Shown: positions 8,437 through 17,936 of the stretch, piece after piece
Layout of the letters: every line of letters begins with the position of its first letter
Numbering within the stretch: the stretch's first letter is position 1
NCBI RefSeq assembly: GCF_002980495.1
Contig: NZ_PVBR01000017.1
Location: 1 to 64,000 of the forward strand
DNA from: Phyllobacterium phragmitis
GTDB taxonomy: Bacteria; Pseudomonadota; Alphaproteobacteria; Rhizobiales; Rhizobiaceae
Direction of reading: 5' to 3'
DNA length: 64,000 nt
The notes under the pieces: generated by a model
Database searches by the model: none
What the model saw: the letters and a program-made list of their open reading frames with translations, nothing else
What the model was told of the DNA's origin: nothing
Program-made: the position numbers and the translations under genes

Positions 8437-9963
8437 TCAGGGACGTTGACCAGGTGCTACTTTTTCACTTGGCTTGCGTCCTTCCATGGCACCAAAGCGA
8501 ATATAATGTATCGCCGGGTTGATGCCTCCGGTGGAGACGTCCGGGTTCTTCTGCAGATACCAGCTGTCGTCGAAGATACCTGAGCGCCTCAATCGTCTGA
8601 GTGCTCCTGCATAGCGGATGCGGTGCCAAAGGTTGGCCCAGTGGCGGTGCTTTCCGGCCGCTTTTAAAATTTGAAACGTTGTGCGAGGCAGCCGTCGAAT
8701 CTGAGCAAGCCTGTTTGGCCTCTTCTCATATTGACTTAGTAGGCGGGTTAACGTCGCAATCACCTCAAAGTGCGCCTTCAGCTGCGCTTCAGTTTTTTCA
8801 CGTTCGGTTTTTGCGCGCTCGGCTTCGGTTTTCCATTTGTGGATTTTGATTTCTTGCGTTTGTTTTTCAATGTGCGCTGTCAGTTCTTTTCGCAATGCCT
8901 CGATGGCAGCTTCCTTTTCCTCGACGACGGCGGCTTCCTTTCCTTTAAGAGCTGCTGCGAGTTCAGTCGCCGTCCGTTCCGCTTCGTGGCAGCGTTGCTC
9001 CAGTTTGTAAGAATCCGTGAGTTTCTCTTCGGCGTTTGCCAAATCCTGTTTCAGCTTTTTCGTATCAAATCTGGCCTTCTGCCCAGTTGCGATAAGATGC
9101 GCAAAAGCGGGAGCTGCGCCATTGAACTCGCCGCGCAGCCGGTCGAGTGTGGTGAAGTCCTCTGGCCGCTCGCCGGTGCGTGCCCATGTGTTAAAGATTG
9201 TGAAGCCGTGACGAAGCCACGTTGAAAGCGCCGGGTTTTCGAGGACGCGCTCGGGGGGCTCTCTGTGATGTCTGTACTTTTCTGAAAGGAAGATATCGAC
9301 TTCGGTGGTCACTTTGCCGGACATGCGCGGCCAGGAAATTCCGAGGGCGCTATCTGCCTCCTTCAAGACATCAGGCCATCCGGTCAGCAGTCGATCGTAA
9401 CTAGTAAAATAACGTGGCATCCCACGCGTTGCGAGTTCAGCATCCAGCACATGTCGCAACCATAGGAGATAACCATAAGAGCGTACGAAGCCGTTGCGTT
9501 GTTCGAGTGATGCCGCGACTTCGATTGGATTGCGAATGGGTATCACCGCCAGCGGGCGAATACCAGCATGTTCAAGGGTCTCGATCCAAAACGGTGCAAG
9601 ACGGCAGATTCGCGGATCCTTCAAGACGAACAGGCGCGAGGCGTTAAATTCCTCGTCAAGCGTCGCGATTGCTTCTTCGCGAAATCCGTTCACTTTAGGA
9701 GAATTGAACCAGCCTGGATTGAACTCCAGCCAATCATCCCATTCTGATCCGGCAGACTGCAGAATGCGATCATTCAAGCGAGCGATCGGGGTCGACTCCC
9801 AATGTCCGGCCTCATTGGTTTTGTTGCTTCCCATGATAGTCTTGGGTAGATCGCAGCCAACCAGATTAAGCACCCGCGTCAATGCGCTGGTGCCGGAGCG
9901 GTGCATGCCTAGAACGAGAACACAGACGCGCTGCTGCGATTTGGTGCCAGCTGCTTTCGTCAC
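8437..9963 (-). CDS. Sulfotransferase with coiled coil and a C-terminal glycosyltransferase-associated module
   Basis: This 508-residue cytoplasmic enzyme probably moves sulfate from PAPS to a glycan. Residues 19-29 (GMHRSGTSALT) are the 5'-phosphosulfate-binding loop, and residues 114-120 (LKDPRIC) fit the 3'-phosphate motif of the Sulfotransfer_3 family. Residues about 290-400 are highly charged, rich in Ala, Glu and Lys, and predicted by eye to be a long coiled coil. Residues about 462-499 (WYLQKNPDVSTGGINPAIHY, then IRFGAMEGRKPS) are the same short module found twice at the N-terminus of the fusion glycosyltransferase at 2292-6818. The shared module suggests a common partner or polymer. 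The first codons overlap a possible third relative of the 33-bp repeat. Confidence 0.85.
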   Translation of the reverse strand: MTKAAGTKSQQRVCVLVLGMHRSGTSALTRVLNLVGCDLPKTIMGSNKTNEAGHWESTPIARLNDRILQSAGSEWDDWLEFNPGWFNSPKVNGFREEAIATLDEEFNASRLFVLKDPRICRLAPFWIETLEHAGIRPLAVIPIRNPIEVAASLEQRNGFVRSYGYLLWLRHVLDAELATRGMPRYFTSYDRLLTGWPDVLKEADSALGISWPRMSGKVTTEVDIFLSEKYRHHREPPERVLENPALSTWLRHGFTIFNTWARTGERPEDFTTLDRLRGEFNGAAPAFAHLIATGQKARFDTKKLKQDLANAEEKLTDSYKLEQRCHEAERTATELAAALKGKEAAVVEEKEAAIEALRKELTAHIEKQTQEIKIHKWKTEAERAKTEREKTEAQLKAHFEVIATLTRLLSQYEKRPNRLAQIRRLPRTTFQILKAAGKHRHWANLWHRIRYAGALRRLRRSGIFDDSWYLQKNPDVSTGGINPAIHYIRFGAMEGRKPSEKVAPGQRP

Positions 9964-10162
9964 AGACGATATACTCCACTCATTTCCACTTGATCCCCAC
10001 TATCTGTCCGGGACGGATGATACTGACGTTGGGTTGCCTGAATGTTGTGCATCCGCTGTCTATTTCTTTCCATAGCAGGCGGTCGAAGGCAAGGGTTGAA
10101 GGTCTTTATACCAAGGTACTGCGAATTTATCTCCGAGGGCATCTTCATGATGGGCAAAGGCA

Positions 10163-12697
10163 CTAAGCAGCTGATTTTGAGGTCTCGCGCATAGCTCCGA
10201 GAATTTCATCCAGAACCTCGCGCGGCTTGTCCGGAGGAGCCTTCAGGACGTGGCCGTTTTCTGATCTGGCGGCCGCATCGGCCTGAGCGCCGAGAGAGAA
10301 GCAGAAGACGGGGAGACCGGTCGCCAGCATTTCGTGGATGGCGTAGGAGAAGGTCTCCGGCCAGATAGAGGGCATCAGCCAGCATCCGATCTGCTGTTGC
10401 GCGGCGATGCTGGTCAGGTCCTCGATCTGATATTGGCCATAGACGGTGACAACCGAACGATGGAAGCGATAATCGAAATTTCCGATGATGGAGATGCGAA
10501 CGCTGCGATCGTTCGGCAGGACCGCCGCCAGATCCATGACCGCACGTGCGCCTTTTTGATAGCCGATATTGCCGAGGATTCCGATCGTCAGGGTGTGGGT
10601 GTCAGGCGGAGTTACCGGCTGCGGCAGGGCCTGAAGGACGTGCGGGTTGACGACGATCTTGGGAGCAGCCTTCGGATAGGCTTTGGCAACGATCTGGCGG
10701 CTGGTATCGGAAAAGACCTCGATCCGGTCAGCCCTTGTCATGACGCCACCCCACACCTTGCGCCATTCCAGTATATCAGGATTGGACACGGCGCTGTTCG
10801 GATTGCCGGCCTCCAGGCAGGTTTTGCAAACACTCATTGCCGGGATTCCACAATATTTTCCACTGTTGTCAAGCAGCGTATAGGATGGGCAAAGCGGAAA
10901 ATAATCGTGGATGAGAACCGAGAACCGATCCTGTATTCGGCAAAGCTCGATCATGAATTCCGCGAGTTTGAGCGGCTCGCGTGATCCGACAATGCACGAA
11001 TAGACCAGATGGAGCTGATCGGCGGTATGAAGGACATCGCGCAGATTGCCGAGATCGTCCGTGTGGACCTTGGTTTTGCCTGCGGCCGAATGAACCTCCA
11101 ACTCGTAGAGACCAGCGCCCGTGCGCTCGCGCACGGTGACGGCGCCTTGGTCCATCGTCTCGATTTCCGATTTGATGCGATTTTGCAGATAGGCTTCGGC
11201 GCCGCCGCCCATATCGTGAGCGAAGTAGACCGGCAAGGGCCGATCCGGTCTCTTGATTGCCGCAATGGCCAGCAGAATTCGGGCCGACAAAAGGGGATCC
11301 GTTGCGATAAAGCCCTGAACATCCCCGTCATATCCGGGATACCGCCTTGAGATGATCGCGCCATTCGAGCGCATCAAGCGTGCCTTCGCCTCCAGTCCGA
11401 ACGAATTGCCTCCCCGGTGCTCCACGAACAGATTCGGCACCGCGACGTGACGCCCGCCAAGCGCTTGCGTCTTCTGGCACCAGTCGACCTCTTCACCGTA
11501 ACCCTTGCCGAATTCCAGGTCGAATTTCGGAACCAGGCCAAGGAATTTCTTGTTCATTGCCATGCAGAAGCCAACGCCTGTCGGTGCTTCGACCGATAGC
11601 GCCGCTGGATTGATGTTTCGGGCGACGGCATCGATGGCGTCTGCTTGACCGACTTGCAGATCGGTTTTCCGACATATCACCGGCACGGAGAAGATCTCGG
11701 CATCGTTCGACATCGGTGTGGCGGAGGCTATTCTCTCATCGGCTATGATAGGAGTCATGAGCCGGGACAGCCAACCCTCCGGCACGAAGGCATCGGAATT
11801 CAGGAGGACGACATGGTGTCCGTCCGCCGCTTCCAGGCCCTTGTTGACCGCCTGGATGAAGCCGAGATTTTGCTCGTTCTGGATCAAGATAACGCGCGAT
11901 CGGCGGCTAGCAGCCCAATCCTGCAGCCACGGCTTCACGCGACTGTCCGTCGAACAGTCTTCCACGATGATGAGACGGAACGGCCCGTCGGTGAAACGGT
12001 CGACGCGGCCCAGCACGTCAGGCAAAAGTTCAAACCCGTTGTAAACGGGAAGAACAATGAAGATTGGTTCGTCAAGCACCAGCCGCGCCGGATTTTCAGT
12101 GAGAATCCCAGCGGCCAAATCCACCTCTGGCTTCCGTTCAAAAGTGAAATACTGATCTTTCAGCCGGCTTGCAGCAAGGGGATCGCGCAGGATGAAATAG
12201 CGAAACAGGAGAGGGATGTTTCCAACGCCCAGCCATGCGAGATGAAAGAAAATGGAAGCATTGGAATATGCTCGCTCCATTTGCGTCATCGCGGCGAACG
12301 TATATTCCCTGGGGCCATCCACCCCGTCGACCTCGATACGCAGGTCATCATTGCGAAAAGGGAAATTGACGTTGAAGCCCGTCTGGGTGTCGAGACGCAG
12401 GCCTCGTGCGTCATTGATGTCATGACGGGCCTGATCCGGGGTGATCGAGCGGCGGACCGGACCAGAAACCAGCCGGAGAACTGGTCTTGTCGTCCACCCC
12501 TTCAGGTGGATCATGCCGCGCTCGACCTTGATCTCCTCAAGACGGCCGACAATTTCACCGTTTCTGTCATGGAGATCGAATCCAGGCCGTGAATTGCGGC
12601 GGGTCTCGATCAGAATACGGCGATAGACAAGCTTCAGCTTTCGCAGTTCTGCAGCGAGTTGGCGCCAAAGCTCGACCGGTCGATTATTGTTTAGCAT
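10163..12697 (-). CDS. Bifunctional glycosyltransferase (GT2 then GT4-like)
   Basis: An 844-residue cytoplasmic protein. Residues about 1-200 are an N-terminal region without a recognised domain. Residues about 212-460 are a family 2 glycosyltransferase with FIVLPVYNGFELL, IIVEDCSTD (nucleotide-binding Asp) and LLNSDAFVPEGW at the metal site. From about residue 495 (PVYFAHDMGGGAEAYL) to the end is a GT4-type fold, with GILGNIGYQKGA and a PSIWPETFSYAIHEMLATGL motif carrying the expected E-x7-E-type Glu pair. It lies 157 bases downstream of rmlD on the same strand, so it may be the last gene of the rhamnose operon and may use dTDP-rhamnose. Acceptor and order of linkage cannot be inferred. Confidence 0.86.
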   Translation of the reverse strand: MLNNNRPVELWRQLAAELRKLKLVYRRILIETRRNSRPGFDLHDRNGEIVGRLEEIKVERGMIHLKGWTTRPVLRLVSGPVRRSITPDQARHDINDARGLRLDTQTGFNVNFPFRNDDLRIEVDGVDGPREYTFAAMTQMERAYSNASIFFHLAWLGVGNIPLLFRYFILRDPLAASRLKDQYFTFERKPEVDLAAGILTENPARLVLDEPIFIVLPVYNGFELLPDVLGRVDRFTDGPFRLIIVEDCSTDSRVKPWLQDWAASRRSRVILIQNEQNLGFIQAVNKGLEAADGHHVVLLNSDAFVPEGWLSRLMTPIIADERIASATPMSNDAEIFSVPVICRKTDLQVGQADAIDAVARNINPAALSVEAPTGVGFCMAMNKKFLGLVPKFDLEFGKGYGEEVDWCQKTQALGGRHVAVPNLFVEHRGGNSFGLEAKARLMRSNGAIISRRYPGYDGDVQGFIATDPLLSARILLAIAAIKRPDRPLPVYFAHDMGGGAEAYLQNRIKSEIETMDQGAVTVRERTGAGLYELEVHSAAGKTKVHTDDLGNLRDVLHTADQLHLVYSCIVGSREPLKLAEFMIELCRIQDRFSVLIHDYFPLCPSYTLLDNSGKYCGIPAMSVCKTCLEAGNPNSAVSNPDILEWRKVWGGVMTRADRIEVFSDTSRQIVAKAYPKAAPKIVVNPHVLQALPQPVTPPDTHTLTIGILGNIGYQKGARAVMDLAAVLPNDRSVRISIIGNFDYRFHRSVVTVYGQYQIEDLTSIAAQQQIGCWLMPSIWPETFSYAIHEMLATGLPVFCFSLGAQADAAARSENGHVLKAPPDKPREVLDEILGAMRETSKSAA

Positions 12698-12854
12698 ATC
12701 ATTTTATACCAGCGAGCACGCGACGAGTAGACCCCTGTTTCCAGTCAGCATAACCGCAGACTTGGGTCGATTTAAGCACAAGAATGGTTGGCTGTCGGTC
12801 CGATAGGCGCCCCGTTCCCTGGAGCAATCGACAGGCAGATTGATGCTGCCCGTC

Positions 12855-13739
12855 TCAACCGGCAAGTATTCTCCTCGAGACCTCGCCGAGGGATGTTTGC
12901 CATTGCGGCGCTTTCCAGCCGTAAGCAGCTTCAAGCTTTTCGGTTGCCAGCCGTGAGTTGGCGGGCCGCTTGGCCTTGGTCGGGTAATCGTCTGTCGTAA
13001 TGGGTCGGATTATAGCCTTCCGTCCCCCTTGGACGTGGCTCGTATGCATGATTTCCTCGGCGAAGCCGCTCCAGTTGGTTTCACCGGTGCCTGCCAGGTG
13101 AAAGAGGCCATAAGGTGCATTCTTGCCGCCTGAAACAATCCGCTCAGCTATATGAATGATCCCGTCCGCGATATCCAGCGCAGATGTGGGATTGCCCCAT
13201 TGATCCGAGACGACGGATATTTCATCCCGTTCAGCAGCGAGCCTCATCATTGTCTTGACGAAATTCTTGCCGAACGGGCTGTATACCCAGGCCGTACGCA
13301 AGATGATGTGCCGCGGATTTGCGGATGCTACCGCCAATTCTCCCGCAAGTTTGGTTCGTCCGTAGACACATTGCGGATCCGTAGCATCGTCTTCCGTATA
13401 GCGTCCCTCGGACGCGCCTGAAAAGACATAGTCGGTCGATAGGTGAATAATCGGAATGTCGCGGGCAGCGGCGGCGCTGGCAATGGCATGCGCTCCCGTC
13501 GCGTTCAGTGTATGCGCCAGTTCCGGCTCGTCTTCGGCCTGGTCAACGGCCGTGTAGGCAGCGGCCGAAATCACGATGTCGATATCGGCAGTGCTAATGA
13601 TACGGTTTATGCCAGCGGAATCCGCGAGGTCCATTTCAGGGCGGCCAGCCGTGATCACCGTCACACCCGGGAATCGCGACGCCCTTTCGACAAGGCTTCG
13701 CGCGACTTGCCCTTCCTTGCCGGTCACCAGCAGCTTCAT
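12855..13739 (-). CDS. rmlD: dTDP-4-dehydrorhamnose reductase
   Basis: Last step of dTDP-L-rhamnose synthesis: NAD(P)H-dependent reduction of dTDP-6-deoxy-L-lyxo-4-hexulose. The 294 residues begin [16 protein letters not shown], which contains the Rossmann glycine pattern. STDYVFSG and the active-site YGRTKLAGE (Y-x3-K) follow at normal places in this extended SDR fold. The ATG at 13739 overlaps the rmlB stop (ATGA), indicating translational coupling; a longer in-frame start at 13808 would lie inside rmlB and is not used. Order on the minus strand is rmlA, rmlC, rmlB, rmlD. Confidence 0.95.
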   Translation of the reverse strand: MKLLVTGKEGQVARSLVERASRFPGVTVITAGRPEMDLADSAGINRIISTADIDIVISAAAYTAVDQAEDEPELAHTLNATGAHAIASAAAARDIPIIHLSTDYVFSGASEGRYTEDDATDPQCVYGRTKLAGELAVASANPRHIILRTAWVYSPFGKNFVKTMMRLAAERDEISVVSDQWGNPTSALDIADGIIHIAERIVSGGKNAPYGLFHLAGTGETNWSGFAEEIMHTSHVQGGRKAIIRPITTDDYPTKAKRPANSRLATEKLEAAYGWKAPQWQTSLGEVSRRILAG

Positions 13740-14809
13740 GCCGCGCCTTTCACCATCGAACCCAGGCGCTCGCCTGAATAGGTCTTTTGCCGGATAGGTC
13801 CCCACCACCAGGCGTTATCCAGATACCAGGCCACGGTGCGCGCCAAGCCGGTCTCGAATGTCTCTTGCGGTTTCCAGTTCAGTTCCCGTTCGATCTTGGA
13901 GGCGTCGATTGCATAACGGCGGTCATGCCCCGGCCTGTCAGCCACGAAAGTGATCAGGTCACGATAGGACCCGCCGGATCTCCGCGGTTTCTTCTCGTCC
14001 AGCGTATCGCAAATCGTCTCCACGACGCTCAGGTTTGTGCGCTCGGCGTTGCCGCCGATATTATAATTCTCGCCGGCCGCACCCTTGGTGATAACGCAGG
14101 CGAGCGCCCGGGCGTGATCTTCGACATAGAGCCAATCACGGACATTGGCGCCGGCGCCATACACGGGGAGGGGCTTTTCATCGAGTGCATTCAAAATGAC
14201 GAGCGGAATGAGTTTTTCCGGGAAGTGAAAAGGACCGTAATTATTGGAGCAGTTGGAGAGGACGACTGGTAAGCCATAGGTCTCGTGCCAGGCGCGCACA
14301 AGATGGTCCGATGCCGCCTTGGATGCCGAATATGGCGACGACGGCGCGTACGGCGTTTCTTCAGTGAAGATGCCGCTGTCGAATGGGAGATCGCCGAATA
14401 CCTCGTCCGTGGAAACGTGGTGAAAGCGGAATGCTTCCTTTTTGTCCGTCGGCAGGTCACGCCAATAGGTCAGTGCTGCGTTCAGCAAACGGTAGGTACC
14501 GACGATGTTTGTCTCGATGAAGGCGCCCGGACCATCGATCGAGCGGTCGACGTGGCTCTCCGCGGCAAGATGCATAATGGCGTCGATTTCCTCGGCGCGA
14601 AGGATATCCAACAGTTTGACGTCATCGCATATATCGAGTTGGTAGAACCGGTAGTTCAGGTGATTTTCGATCTGGCGCAGAGAAGCGAGATTGCCCGCAT
14701 AGGTGAGTTTGTCGACATTGACGACATTGATGTCCGGATTGCTTGCCAGATGGCGGCAGACCGCCGATCCGATAAAGCCTGCTCCCCCTGTTACCAGTAT
14801 GTTCTTCAT
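13736..14809 (-). CDS. rmlB: dTDP-glucose 4,6-dehydratase
   Basis: Second step of dTDP-L-rhamnose synthesis, converting dTDP-glucose to dTDP-4-keto-6-deoxyglucose with bound NAD+. From ATG 14809 it has 357 residues: [20 protein letters not shown] holds the GxxGxxG motif, STDEVFGDL the catalytic Thr-Asp-Glu, and [12 protein letters not shown] the Y-x3-K pair. The substrate-binding asparagines ([10 protein letters not shown]) are present. The open frame reaches 14830, but 14809 is the family start and leaves a 17-base gap after rmlC. The 3' end overlaps rmlD by four bases. Confidence 0.96.
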   Translation of the reverse strand: MKNILVTGGAGFIGSAVCRHLASNPDINVVNVDKLTYAGNLASLRQIENHLNYRFYQLDICDDVKLLDILRAEEIDAIMHLAAESHVDRSIDGPGAFIETNIVGTYRLLNAALTYWRDLPTDKKEAFRFHHVSTDEVFGDLPFDSGIFTEETPYAPSSPYSASKAASDHLVRAWHETYGLPVVLSNCSNNYGPFHFPEKLIPLVILNALDEKPLPVYGAGANVRDWLYVEDHARALACVITKGAAGENYNIGGNAERTNLSVVETICDTLDEKKPRRSGGSYRDLITFVADRPGHDRRYAIDASKIERELNWKPQETFETGLARTVAWYLDNAWWWGPIRQKTYSGERLGSMVKGAA

Positions 14810-14826
14810 CGGTATCCTGCTCCGCC

Positions 14827-15381
14827 TCATTCAAATGTTTCAGCCGCAGAGAGCCGCGGCGCATTCCGGTCCTTGTCTGAAAGTTGTATCTCGGCTGCCG
14901 AAAACGGCCATTTGATCCCGATCGTCGGATCATCGTAGCAGATAGACCGATCGTGTTCCCGCGAATAGGTATCGGTTACCTTGTAGACCACCTCGGTATG
15001 GTTTTCGAGTGTGACGAAACCATGGGCGAAGCCTTTCGGAACGAGGATCTGGTTCCACTTGTCCGCCGAAACGACAAGGGAAACCCACTTGCCGAAGTCA
15101 GGCGAACCCCGCCTTATATCAACCGCCACATCGAATATCGAACCGCGGACAACCCGTATGAGTTTATCCTGCGCGCGCGGGCCGAGCTGGTAGTGCAGCC
15201 CCCGCAGAACCCCCTTTGCGGCCGAATAGGAATGATTGTCCTGGACAAATTCAAGATGGATGCCAGCATCCGCGAAGCTCGATTTGTTGTAGGTTTCGGA
15301 AAAAAAACCACGAGCGTCGCCGAATTTCTGTGGCGTGATCTCGAAAACACCATCGAGGCCGAGCGAAGTAAGCGTCATCAT
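14827..15381 (-). CDS. rmlC: dTDP-4-dehydrorhamnose 3,5-epimerase
   Basis: Third step of dTDP-L-rhamnose synthesis, epimerising C3 and C5 of the keto sugar. The 184 residues are the standard cupin length. Key stretches are [26 protein letters not shown] (catalytic His), [18 protein letters not shown] and [10 protein letters not shown]. The first ATG at 15381 overlaps the rmlA stop (ATGA); the adjacent ATG at 15378 is an equal alternative. Confidence 0.96.
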   Translation of the reverse strand: MMTLTSLGLDGVFEITPQKFGDARGFFSETYNKSSFADAGIHLEFVQDNHSYSAAKGVLRGLHYQLGPRAQDKLIRVVRGSIFDVAVDIRRGSPDFGKWVSLVVSADKWNQILVPKGFAHGFVTLENHTEVVYKVTDTYSREHDRSICYDDPTIGIKWPFSAAEIQLSDKDRNAPRLSAAETFE

Positions 15382-16259
15382 AATTCGAAAAATTCCGTGA
15401 CACGACGGCGCAGATAGGCGCCATATTCTGTTTTCCCGAGCTTGTCGGCACGGCTTAACACCTGTTCGGCGGTGAGCCAGCCCATTTGCATCGCGATCTC
15501 TTCAGGACAGGCGATCTTGATGCCTTGCCGGTGTTCTATCGTGCGGACGAAGGAGGCTGCCTCGTGCAGTCTATCGTGGGTTCCGGTATCCAGCCAGGCA
15601 TATCCTCTGCCCAACTGATGCACGTGGAGAGCGCCCCGTTCGAGATAGATGTTGTTGACCGCTGTGATCTCCAACTCCCCGCGCGCCGATGGTTCGATTG
15701 ATGCTGCGATGTCGACGACATCATTGTCATAGAAATAGAGACCCGTAACAGCCCAATTGGACTTGGGATTCGCGGGTTTCTCCTCAATTGAAAGAGCTTG
15801 GCCGGTCACCTTGTCGAAGGTGACGACGCCGTAGGATTCCGGATCCTGGACGTGGTAAGCAAAAACGGAAGCGCCGGCTGTTCTCTTCGCAGCCCATTGG
15901 CACAAATCAGACAGCCCATCGCCGTAATATATGTTGTCACCAAGGATCATGGCGACGTTGTCGTTTCCGATAAACTCGCGGCCGATTATGAACGCTTCAG
16001 CAAGTCCCTTCGGCTGAGGCTGCTCCGCGTAGGAAATGGCGATGCCGAACTCGCTCCCATCGCCAAACAGTGACTTGAACGCCACGAGATCGCGAGGCGT
16101 CGAAATCACCAGTATTTCTCGAATACCCGCAAGCATCAGGACGCTCAGGGGATAGAAAATCATCGGCTTGTCGTAAACCGGGAGTATCTGTTTCGAGATC
16201 GTCAAGGTCAGCGGGTACAAACGAGTACCGCTCCCCCCCGCTAAAATTATTCCCTTCAA
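15378..16259 (-). CDS. rmlA: Glucose-1-phosphate thymidylyltransferase
   Basis: First step of dTDP-L-rhamnose synthesis, joining dTTP and glucose-1-phosphate. It begins [17 protein letters not shown], the nucleotidyltransferase signature, followed by KPMIFYPLS and [11 protein letters not shown] with the metal-binding Asp. I place the start at the TTG at 16259, which puts the signature at the usual distance from the N-terminus (293 residues). A purine-rich ribosome site, AAAAAAGGGGGCACG, precedes it. The open frame extends to 16334 but those residues are not family-like. It is the first gene of the rmlACBD operon. Confidence 0.95.
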   Translation of the reverse strand: MKGIILAGGSGTRLYPLTLTISKQILPVYDKPMIFYPLSVLMLAGIREILVISTPRDLVAFKSLFGDGSEFGIAISYAEQPQPKGLAEAFIIGREFIGNDNVAMILGDNIYYGDGLSDLCQWAAKRTAGASVFAYHVQDPESYGVVTFDKVTGQALSIEEKPANPKSNWAVTGLYFYDNDVVDIAASIEPSARGELEITAVNNIYLERGALHVHQLGRGYAWLDTGTHDRLHEAASFVRTIEHRQGIKIACPEEIAMQMGWLTAEQVLSRADKLGKTEYGAYLRRRVTEFFEL

Positions 16260-16606
16260 CGTGCCCCCTTTTTTGAAGCTGATCCACGATGTTGGTAAAC
16301 CATTTTTGGGACCACGATTCAATATGAAATGCAACTGCTTGAAATGAAATGAAACCGTCGAAGAGTAGGTAACCGGGTGCGCTAAAGCGTGACATATGGC
16401 GCAAGTGCCGAATCTCCGGGCTCCAAAACTTCAATTGGGAGATGCCGAAGATAGCTGTTGCTGGCGAGGCAATACGCGAGAGCGTTGTTTTTCATTGCTG
16501 ATTTGCCGGGCTGATTTGCCGGATTCGCGGCAACTCGGCAGCCATCAACGGAGGAGAGCCTGCTGCTCTCCCTGCTTGCGGTTTCCGCAATAGCTTGATG
16601 GTCGCT
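16260..16606. other. Gap upstream of rmlA, probable promoter region
   Basis: No gene is supported in these 347 bases. Because rmlA heads its operon and the next gene upstream ends at 16607, the rml promoter should lie here. I cannot point to a convincing -35/-10 pair. Confidence 0.4.
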
Positions 16607-17551
16607 CTACAGCTTTCCGATCATGCCGGCTAAAAACAGGGCGGCATTGTCGGTCAACGATTGCCTGCGGATGCCGGACCTCGCGAGCCCCCACAATGCC
16701 GTGAATGCAACGGACTGGCGAATAGATTTAAATTCCTCAAACAGCTTCCTGGAATCGCGGTCGAGTAGATCCATGCATTTTTCGAGACTATCGATGTTGC
16801 GCTGGTTCCAAACCGCGAAATCCCCTGCGAGCAAACGGCGGAGCCTGTCCATACGAGCGCCTATGCTCGCATTATCACCAACCAGGTTCTCCTCATGACG
16901 GCGATAGCCGGTCTTGGGTGTCGGATCATAGATAACGTGTCCTCCGGCACCGCTCACAAGCAAATACGACCACCAATCATGGCTGACGAACCCGGTTCGA
17001 CGTGCGCCCTCTCGGATGATATTCCATGCAGGGCGATTGACGAGCATGGTGTTTCCGCCTCCGATATTCTGGACAATGGCGTTACGAAAGCTCGGCTGCC
17101 TTTTGAACAGGGGTGAAAGACCAATTTGATTGCCGCTTGCATCGATAATTCGGGTCCTCGATGCATAAAGACCCGGCTGATCGGCACAATTCCGTGAAAG
17201 TTGCTTCACGGCTATCTCCAGCTTGTCCTTGTCCCAGACGTCGTCCTGGTCACAGAAGGCAAAAAAGTCGGCATCAATGTCACTCCGCATCATCAGGCTG
17301 CGGAAGTTTTCCGAAAAGCCTTTTCGCGGACCGGCCAGAATGTGGAAGGCTCCCTTTTTCCAGCGTGTCTGCCATCGCTTCAGGAGAAGGAGCGAGCCAT
17401 CGGACGAACCATCGTCACCCGCCCATATGTCGATTGCGGGGACAGTTTGTGCTTCCAGCGACCTGAGTTGATCATCCAGGAATTTCTCGCCGTCGAGCGC
17501 GGCCATCAAAACGGCTATGCGCGCTTGGCTTACATTTTCAGGGTCTAGCAT
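16607..17551 (-). CDS. GT2 glycosyltransferase, rhamnosyltransferase-like
   Basis: A 314-residue single-domain family 2 glycosyltransferase. AVLMAALDGEKFLDDQLRSL and AGDDGSSDGS form the nucleotide-binding half. FFAFCDQDDVWDKDKL matches the DQDDVW motif characteristic of the WsaF/RfbF-like rhamnosyltransferases, and HDWWSYLLVSGAGG follows as the acceptor-side His-Asp pair. With the rml operon next to it on the same strand, dTDP-L-rhamnose is the likely donor. This is an inference from motif and context, not shown directly. Confidence 0.86.
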   Translation of the reverse strand: MLDPENVSQARIAVLMAALDGEKFLDDQLRSLEAQTVPAIDIWAGDDGSSDGSLLLLKRWQTRWKKGAFHILAGPRKGFSENFRSLMMRSDIDADFFAFCDQDDVWDKDKLEIAVKQLSRNCADQPGLYASRTRIIDASGNQIGLSPLFKRQPSFRNAIVQNIGGGNTMLVNRPAWNIIREGARRTGFVSHDWWSYLLVSGAGGHVIYDPTPKTGYRRHEENLVGDNASIGARMDRLRRLLAGDFAVWNQRNIDSLEKCMDLLDRDSRKLFEEFKSIRQSVAFTALWGLARSGIRRQSLTDNAALFLAGMIGKL

Positions 17552-17936
17552 GCGATCATTTCAGCTGGGGCGAGATTGTTGGGATTGCCAAACATATGAA
17601 AATAGAAGTCGAGGCCAATGGCCAAAACCGATAGGTGCCGAACCTCTCAGATCCAGCACTGCGCCTTCGATAGCTAATTGCCCGATACCAGAGTGGCGCG
17701 TCAAGCATTGGTAATTATTATATCGGATCGTTTTTATCAATATTTTGCTATTGCGTTGCTTCTTCTTGAGCGATTAGGCGAATTCCCCAATACAAGCAAT
17801 GACATCCGAACATTGTGACGCCGATAAAGGCGACACAAGATAGAAAGCGCTCCGCGGGTTGAGACATGATTTGCCCCGAAACCCAGAAGCGAGGCCGTAA
17901 CAGGGTTGAGACAGCGGAAATGCGCGATGTGATGCC
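17552..17936. other. A/T-rich gap at the edge of the polysaccharide locus
   Basis: No gene is seen in 385 bases. The part near 17710-17755 is strongly A/T-rich and would suit a promoter for the minus-strand glycosyltransferase that follows. An 11-mer, GGGTTGAGACA, occurs twice (17856-17866 and 17903-17913); its meaning is unknown. Composition changes sharply at the hydantoinase gene, so this is a likely boundary of the polysaccharide region. Confidence 0.4.

Noticed and set aside
17856-17913. 11-mer GGGTTGAGACA occurring twice near the end of the hydantoinase gene
   Set aside because: Only two short copies, no symmetry and no link to a promoter; could be chance.
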